Position numbers and translations under genes: made by a program. From assembly GCA_913058555.1 (NCBI GenBank), contig CAJXRJ010000192.1:1-10847 (forward strand): a stretch of 10,847 nucleotides of DNA, in the 5' to 3' direction. Of the stretch, positions 6,521 through 10,847 are shown piece by piece (position 1 is the stretch's first letter; the number at the start of each line of letters is the position of its first letter). Origin of the DNA: an uncultured bacterium (lineage in GTDB: Bacteria > Planctomycetota > UBA1135 > GCA-002686595). The notes beneath the pieces were generated by a model, which saw nothing but the letters and a program-made list of their open reading frames with translations, was not told the origin of the DNA and did no database searches.

Positions 6521-6889
6521 CTAGTGGCCGCTGCCAGTGCCCCTCGGCTTGACCTGAAAGAGGAAGCCGCGGGTCGGGTCCGTCTTGGACTCACCGGGGC
6601 GGACGTTTTCTTTGGGCGCTCCGGCGACGCTTAGGGGACCGTCGGCCGTGTCGATTTGGCTCGAGAGCGGCGGCGTCTCTCCTTCGATCCAGCAGACGCC
6701 GCCAGCGTCGGTGAGCCGGACCTCCCGCTAGTCCCCATCCTGGTCTGGGTCGTGGACAAGGGCCTCGCCGTGCAGCCGAATGGACTGGCCGAGATCCTCC
6801 ATAATGCAATGGTAGGGACGCGCTTCGATGTGCCTACCCGATTCCCTGCCCACGTCCGTTCGAGGGAGCAGACCCACCTGCAGGGGCAC
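6521..6889 (-). pseudogene. Short gene interrupted by an in-frame TAG, unrecognised
   Basis: Starting at GTG 6889, 9 bases after the DUF502 stop, the minus strand reads 53 codons (VPLQVGLLPRTDVGRESGRH ... HGEALVHDPDQDGD). It then meets TAG at 6728-6730 and continues in the same frame for 68 codons (REVRLTDAGGVCWIEGETPP ... RGFLFQVKPRGTGSGH) to TAG 6521-6523. Both halves have ordinary composition and codon use, while the competing frames here are arginine/serine-rich shadows. The second half has no start codon after the TAG. So this looks like one gene of about 122 codons broken by a single base change. The first half could alternatively start at ATG 6802. I do not recognise the protein. Position and strand suggest co-transcription with DUF502. 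A sequencing error would also explain the stop. Confidence 0.6.
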
Positions 6890-6898
6890 GCCTGTAGG

Positions 6899-7582
6899 CT
6901 ACCCGTTCGCGTCCTCGCCGTCGGTCCGCTGCGTGGCGTGGGAAACACCACCCGAGACCACGAAGGCCATGGCGTCGCCGGGCGGGATGTCGATTGCCGT
7001 GACACGTTCCTTGGGTACCAAGATCAGGTTGGCGGCAAAATTGTAGGACTGCGGCACGTACACCGCGACCTTGCCGGGTCGACCGAACTCGCCCAAGTCT
7101 TCGCGCGTCACGAAGCCGACCACCTCGATCTCTTGGCTGTCGCCGAGCGCTAGCAGCACGGGCTTATCGAACTTCTTGTCCTCACTGACAAAGGCCTCGA
7201 CCATGTCTTTGATCGAAGAGTAGATCTGCTTGACCACCGGCACGTGGGTGAACAGTTGCTCGAAGCGCCGCAGGATCCAACCGCTCATGACGTTCGAGGT
7301 CAGGATGCCGGTCCCAATCACAGCAAAGACGATCACGAGGAATCCAAAGCCGCGCCAAGCGACGGCCTTTCCGGAGAACTCCAAGTTGAGGAATGGGACC
7401 TGCCATCTTCTCTGTTCGTCAAGCTTGATCAGGCCGTCGATCCAATTGAAAGCGTAGATGAAGATGTAGATCGTCAACGCCATCGGAACCACGACCAGCA
7501 GCCCACGCAGGAAGTAGCGGATCAGGAATCGAAAGGGGCCGCCGCCGCTCGCTGCGGATTGGGGTGCATCGGAATCACGCAT
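6899..7582 (-). CDS. DUF502 family inner-membrane protein
   Basis: A 227-residue integral membrane protein of the DUF502 family (PF04367), whose function is not established. Two membrane segments are clear: residues 27-47 (GLLVVVPMALTIYIFIYAF) and 79-98 (FGFLVIVFAVIGTGILTSN). Between them is a short polar loop. After them come the family landmarks: a P-V-V-K-Q-I-Y-S-S-I-K-D motif, a beta-rich soluble domain with EVVGFVTREDLGEFG, then VAVYVPQSYNFAANLILVP, and the closing MAFVVSGGV. Length and order are normal for the family. ATG 7582 is chosen because it precedes a charged, glycine-rich leader as in relatives; GGAG lies 2 bases before it. The open frame to 7687 comes from the repeat element (MILARY) and is probably not translated. 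The broken gene at 6521-6889 follows after 9 bases. Confidence 0.92.
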   Translation of the reverse strand: MRDSDAPQSAASGGGPFRFLIRYFLRGLLVVVPMALTIYIFIYAFNWIDGLIKLDEQRRWQVPFLNLEFSGKAVAWRGFGFLVIVFAVIGTGILTSNVMSGWILRRFEQLFTHVPVVKQIYSSIKDMVEAFVSEDKKFDKPVLLALGDSQEIEVVGFVTREDLGEFGRPGKVAVYVPQSYNFAANLILVPKERVTAIDIPPGDAMAFVVSGGVSHATQRTDGEDANG

Positions 7583-7624
7583 GGCTCCATTGTGCAGCGA
7601 GGACCCAAGATCAACTCCCGCCAA

Positions 7625-7744
7625 GTACCGAGCCAGGATCATTTTTTCGCTTTCGGCCAGCGGGGCATGATCAGGTTGGCGGCCCATGTGGTCGCGACTG
7701 GACTGGCAGGATCAAAAGCGAAAAGATGATCCTGGCACGGTACC
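7625..7744. mobile_element. 120-bp REPIN/MITE-like element, copy 2
   Basis: Arms 7625-7654 and 7714-7744 are inverted and match at 27 of 30 positions. The element aligns end to end with 4752-4872. In the right part AGGATCA and TGATCCT, 12 bases apart, form a local hairpin, a REP-like feature. Ends are AAGTACC (left) and GGTACC (right), as in copy 1. It lies between two minus-strand genes and overlaps the 3' end of the upstream one: the FG-GAP protein reads through the right arm and core and stops at TGA 7639-7641 in the left arm. Confidence 0.87.
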
Positions 7745-9237
7745 TCGTGGACTGGGGTCGGGGCGGGTCCCTGGGTGAAACTCGCTGGACCCGAGTTCCT
7801 CCAGGTAGCAACCGACGTAACCCATCCCGTCGCCGGCGACTGCAGCGCCAGTGCTAGGTCCACGTGGCCGTCGCGATCCATATCGACGGGCAGCATCTGC
7901 ACCACTGGCATAGGAGCCGTGAAGAGTCCCCGCGGAGAAGCAAGGACACGCGGTGCCACGAGTTCTTGCCACGCGATCGTCTGGCGATCCGCGCCGAGAA
8001 GAAGAATGTCCTTGTCTCCGTCACCGTCCAGGTCGGCGGTCACCCACTCTGCGCTGGCGCCGATCTCGACCCCCATGGATCGACGTGCACCGAAGTAGCC
8101 TGTTACCGGAGCGAGCTCGTTCATCTGCCAATCCAGGTAGCCCAGGCCCTTGGAATCAACGGCGTCGTCTTTGCCGTCGCGGTCGATATCCACCACGACG
8201 TCACCGGGTACCTCCCACCCGGTGGGAAGCGGAACCTGCGTGAAGGCCCCAGGGGAAGACTGCAGGAAGCCCTCGCTCACCGGCGGTCCGAGAAGGAACG
8301 GCGCCCAGCTAAGCACGAGATCCTCAAACGAGTTTCCGTCCAGATCACCGACCCAGCTGACCCACGTGGCGTCTGAACTCAAGGACGTAGGCGAACCAAA
8401 GGCGCCGGCGCCATCATTCAAGTAGAGGGCCACGCCGCCGCCTGCAACGGCCTCCAAGAGATCGTCGTCGCCGTCGCGGTCAAAGTCCTTCAAAGCGAGG
8501 ACCTTGGTGACGATCTGTCCGGCCGCCACCAAGGGAGCCGGGAGGCCGAATAGCCCTTGCCCCTGGTCAAGAATCACGCGCGGCGGCAAACCCGCGGTGT
8601 TCGGGATGATGAGATCAAGGTGAGAGTCGCCGTTGATGTCACTGACGCGAGAATCCTGCACTCTCTGCGGCGATGCCACTCTCACGTGGCGGTCGAAGGC
8701 TCCCCCACCGAGACCCGCGAAGTACAGAATGCGGGCCTCTGCCGACGAGTATGGCTCTTTTCCCACGGCGTCCAAGTGCCCGTCACCATCTAGGTCCGCG
8801 AGAACGAGGCTCTCAAGATCGCCCGTTTCGATCCCGAGGTTCTGAGGCTCGAAGCTTCCGCCCGGAGCTCCCTTCAGCAGCCAAAGTCCCCGTGGTCCAC
8901 GCAATGAATCCGTAGAGATGGCCACCAGGTCGAGGCGCCCGTCGCCGTCCAAATCCGCTTGCGCCACCTCCCGGATATGGCCTGCTTCGCGCGCGAGGTC
9001 TGCGCCCTGCACGAACCCGCCATCTCCATCGCCGCGGAAGAGTGTGATCCCAGCCCCGGGCTCCGTTAGCTGCAAGATGTCGAGGTTCCCATCGCCCGTG
9101 TAATCGCCGGGCAGAGATCGGAAGTTCGGCGTGACCCCTCCCTGTAGCGCGATCGGAGGGCCAAGTTCGAACTGAGCCGCGGCGGGCGTAGCCGCAATCA
9201 TCCAGGCGAGGGTGACGGGAGTGGCTCTTCGGTGCAT
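7639..9237 (-). CDS. Secreted FG-GAP/VCBS repeat protein with repeat-derived C-terminus
   Basis: A 532-residue exported protein. Residues 1-21 are a signal peptide (HRR, hydrophobic core, cleavage near AAA|Q). The body is an FG-GAP/VCBS beta-propeller with about nine calcium-binding loops of the D-x-D-x-D/N-G-x-x-D type: DYTGDGNLDIL, DLDGDGRLDLV, DLDGDGHLDAV, DINGDSHLDLI, DFDRDGDDDLL, DLDGNSFEDLV, DIDRDGKDDAV, DLDGDGDKDIL and DMDRDGHVDLA. Such propellers bind ligands or partners at the cell surface; no enzyme domain is seen. Residues 499-532, from VPCQDHLFAFDP to PKAKK, are encoded by the element 7625-7744, whose arm supplies the TGA. The native end was therefore probably cut or replaced. ATG 9237 is preferred to GTG 9282 because it starts the signal peptide. 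No good ribosome site is visible. Confidence 0.9.
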   Translation of the reverse strand: MHRRATPVTLAWMIAATPAAAQFELGPPIALQGGVTPNFRSLPGDYTGDGNLDILQLTEPGAGITLFRGDGDGGFVQGADLAREAGHIREVAQADLDGDGRLDLVAISTDSLRGPRGLWLLKGAPGGSFEPQNLGIETGDLESLVLADLDGDGHLDAVGKEPYSSAEARILYFAGLGGGAFDRHVRVASPQRVQDSRVSDINGDSHLDLIIPNTAGLPPRVILDQGQGLFGLPAPLVAAGQIVTKVLALKDFDRDGDDDLLEAVAGGGVALYLNDGAGAFGSPTSLSSDATWVSWVGDLDGNSFEDLVLSWAPFLLGPPVSEGFLQSSPGAFTQVPLPTGWEVPGDVVVDIDRDGKDDAVDSKGLGYLDWQMNELAPVTGYFGARRSMGVEIGASAEWVTADLDGDGDKDILLLGADRQTIAWQELVAPRVLASPRGLFTAPMPVVQMLPVDMDRDGHVDLALALQSPATGWVTSVATWRNSGPASFTQGPAPTPVHEVPCQDHLFAFDPASPVATTWAANLIMPRWPKAKK

Positions 9238-9846
9238 GACAAACTCACTTAGTTCGGATGGCCAACGGACAGGCACCTTCACAACGCGACTACGAAGTCA
9301 CCGATCCTGTTGGAAGGCTGTCTTCGATGCACGGCCTACCGTGCCCGACGGATTAGGCTACCGGGAATCCACGCGAGGCCTCCCGTCGCTTGGCGGAACG
9401 GCGGCGGATCAACACCACGCGTGCAGCCCGTGCCCCCAAGCGATCTAGGTACGCAAGGTCGAGTCCGGGATCGTACGGCACGGGCCACCTCAGGCAAGTA
9501 CGCGCAGGAGTGCCGAGTCGAGTGATCCCGGGGGACGCGGAACTCGGTTCGCACGCGCGGCGAGGTCCTTGCGAAACATCAGAGAATCGCGCGCGGTGAA
9601 ACCACGCGCGATTCTCCGCATCTGGTCCCAACGTGGCGGCACTGAGCCTCCGCTTCGCACAGATCTCCTTGCGTGAAAATCCCCGACATGCGTGAAACCG
9701 ACGGCGACGCGCCAACACTCGGAACGTGATCGCACCTCAGTGCGCTCGTACCTGTCCCCCACTTCCCACCCTTCCGTTTCGGAGCGCGGCCCTTGGGGAC
9801 CGGGACCCGCTCCATCGATTCACTCGCGGATTCTTCCCACGTAGCA
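9238..9846. other. Divergent intergenic region, possible decayed gene remnant
   Basis: This 609-base gap separates the divergent FG-GAP and LamG genes and must hold both promoters, though I cannot place them with confidence. Several overlapping frames exist. Two minus-strand pieces look somewhat protein-like: one ending at a TGA at 9490 (RRIARGFTARDSLMFRKDLA ... SALLRVLA), and one in another frame over about 9353-9500 (YDPGLDLAYLDRLGARAARV ... REASRGFPVA). Together they could be a frameshifted remnant of one gene, but neither matches a family I can name. A strong hairpin lies at 9582-9616. No repeat arm is present here. Confidence 0.45.
9582..9616. other. Strong GC-rich hairpin
   Basis: GAGAATCGCGCG (9582-9593) pairs perfectly with CGCGCGATTCTC (9605-9616). 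Inside it, after one C/A mismatch, GG pairs with CC around a five-base TGAAA loop. No T-tract follows on either strand, so it is not a standard intrinsic terminator. It lies about 230 bases before the LamG gene. It could be a protein-binding operator, a structured leader element, or part of a decayed gene (its minus strand reads RIARGFTARDS). Confidence 0.7.
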
Positions 9847-10803
9847 ATGAAAGTCCATTGGCTAACGCTGGCCGCCGCCAGCACTCTTCTTCCCGACGCG
9901 CTCGCACAGAACGTCATCTCTCGCCACCGACTGAACGAGCCCGCGGGCTCCCTCGTCGCCCTCAACTCCGTGCCCGGGGGCACAGACGCCGCCTACTTGA
10001 ATGGCGTGTCCGTGGGAGGTTGCACGAGCATCAACGGAAGCGCCGCGAGCCTCGACGGGTCAAACGACAGGGTTGACTTCGCTTCCTATCCCGCCATCAG
10101 CAACCTGACGGACGACTTCACCGTCTCCGGTTGGATCAAACGCTCCAACGCGAACCTCTTGAACCGGGAAACGATCCTGAGTTGCGGCTCATGGGCCTTC
10201 GGCGTGCAGTTCACTCCGCTCGTCACGCCGACGCCGGAGATCGTACTGGCCATCAACAACGGCGCCGGCGTGACCACCCTGACCGCGCCATGCAACTGCA
10301 CGCTGAACTTCCCGCAGGAGTACTTCGTGGCGATGGTCGTTGCGCCAGGGGGCGCGATCACTTTCTACTTCCAGGATTCGATGTTCTCGGGCGGCGCGGT
10401 CCCGGTGGGCTCGGCCGCTGCGGGTTCGGTTGGCCTACTGCCCATCGCAGGCCCCTTAGGCCAGTGGAGCATCGGTGGCAACGAAGTGCTTCTTAGCGCC
10501 TCCTACGACGGCTGCATGTCCGACATCCAGATCTTCGACAAGGCCCTCACGGCAAGCCAGATCGAGAGCCTGTTCGACAATCCAGGCAGCACCTTCAGCC
10601 TCGGCACGACCTTTTGCCCGGCCACCCATAACAGCACGGGCTTCCGCGGCCGCATGGACGCCGTCGGCTCCGCTGTGGTCAGCCAGAACAACCTGGCGCT
10701 GTCGGCCAGTAACGTCCCCCCTGGACAGCTCGGCTATTTCCTCACGTCAACGCAGACCACCACCCCCATCAACCCGAGCAATTCCTCCGGGCTTATCTGC
10801 CTC
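9847..10803 (+). CDS. Secreted LamG-domain protein, 3' end missing
   Basis: The first 319 residues of a secreted protein; the contig ends inside the gene. Residues 1-20 are a signal peptide (cleavage near ALA|Q). Residues 21-245 fit a LamG/concanavalin A-like jelly roll: ISRHRLNEPAGSL at the start, then AASLDGSNDRVDFASY, DDFTVSGWIKRSN, SIGGNEVLLSASYDGCMSDI and QIFDKALTASQIESLFDNPG. Such folds bind glycans or surface partners. From residue 256 (FCPATHNSTGF) begins the C-terminal domain also found in the protein at 5654-6211. Only its first part, to SSGLIC, is present. The last residues of the open frame (SLIHI) are adapter-encoded. ATG 9847 is chosen because it starts the signal peptide; 9793 only adds a polar leader. 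No ribosome site is visible. Confidence 0.88.
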
Positions 10804-10847
10804 CTGTCTCTTATACACATCTGACGCTGCCGACGATATGCAGTGTG
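10804..10847 (-). other. Nextera i5/Read 1 adapter, reverse orientation (artefact)
   Basis: This is the reverse complement of bases 5-48: the Tn5 mosaic end (10804-10822), the Read 1 primer region to 10836, the same i5 index (TATGCAGT, 10837-10844) and three bases of P5. It is library sequence. Together with 1-48 it makes a false 44-bp perfect terminal inverted repeat. Confidence 0.99.

Noticed and set aside
5956..6594. 212-residue minus frame across the secreted protein start and the repeat element
   Set aside because: It overlaps the secreted gene in another frame, runs through the repeat arms, and is R/S-rich without a domain.
6631..7153. Frames of 124 residues (-) and 165 residues (+) near the DUF502 3' end
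   Set aside because: They overlap DUF502 and the TAG-interrupted gene out of frame and have low-complexity R/S/T composition; the interrupted frame fits coding sequence better.
466..7744. CRISPR array
   Set aside because: The repeats are irregularly spaced by hundreds to thousands of bases, occur in inverted pairs, and no cas gene is present.
1..10847. rRNA and tRNA genes
   Set aside because: I saw no recognisable tRNA cloverleaf arms (such as the GTTCGAATC region with matching stems) and no rRNA conserved segments on either strand.

Overview
This is a complete 10.8 kb metagenomic-type contig, high in GC, that still carries Illumina Nextera adapter sequence at both ends (1-48 and 10804-10847); only 49-10803 is biological. 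Several things suggest a member of Planctomycetota: secreted proteins ending in a domain of the form 'NSTG...GS...N.L.L.A..LPP...GYFL' (5654-6211 and the end of the contig), FG-GAP and LamG surface proteins, carboxypeptidase-regulatory-like domains, lipoproteins of unknown function, and mostly weak Shine-Dalgarno signals. This placement is inference from protein style; no rRNA or other marker is present.

Layout, left to right. 49-465 holds no convincing gene. A predicted lipoprotein ending in a GspG-like pseudopilin domain occupies 542-2104 (+). Five bases after it begins a 1.27 kb element (2109-3373) with inverted arms around a REP-associated tyrosine transposase (RAYT, 2197-3201, -). Then come a membrane-anchored protein with a carboxypeptidase-regulatory-like domain (3408-4637, -), a 121-bp inverted-arm element (4752-4872), a small lipoprotein (5027-5413, +) with a possible decayed relative facing it (5422-5553, -), a small secreted protein (5654-6211, -), a second, longer inverted-arm element (6257-6447), a short gene broken by an in-frame TAG (6521-6889, -), a DUF502 membrane protein (6899-7582, -), a third inverted-arm element (7625-7744), and an FG-GAP protein (7639-9237, -) whose last 34 codons lie in that element. 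A 0.6 kb divergent intergenic region with a strong hairpin precedes a LamG protein (9847-10803, +) cut by the contig end.

The main discovery candidate is the repeat system. Nine copies of a ~30-bp arm (core TACCGWGCCAGGATC followed by a T/C-rich run) lie in this window. Eight are paired head to head into four closed elements, one enclosing the RAYT gene. Two of the small elements (121 and 120 bp) are homologous over their full length. This is the architecture expected of a RAYT and the REPIN/MITE-like elements it mobilises. The arms in a pair share private variants, most pairs have one AAGTAC end and one GGTAC end, and the arms carry an overlapping ATGA that supplies start or stop codons to neighbouring genes.

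The other genes look like unrelated envelope and secreted proteins with no shared pathway. The one likely co-transcribed pair is DUF502 plus the broken gene 9 bp downstream.
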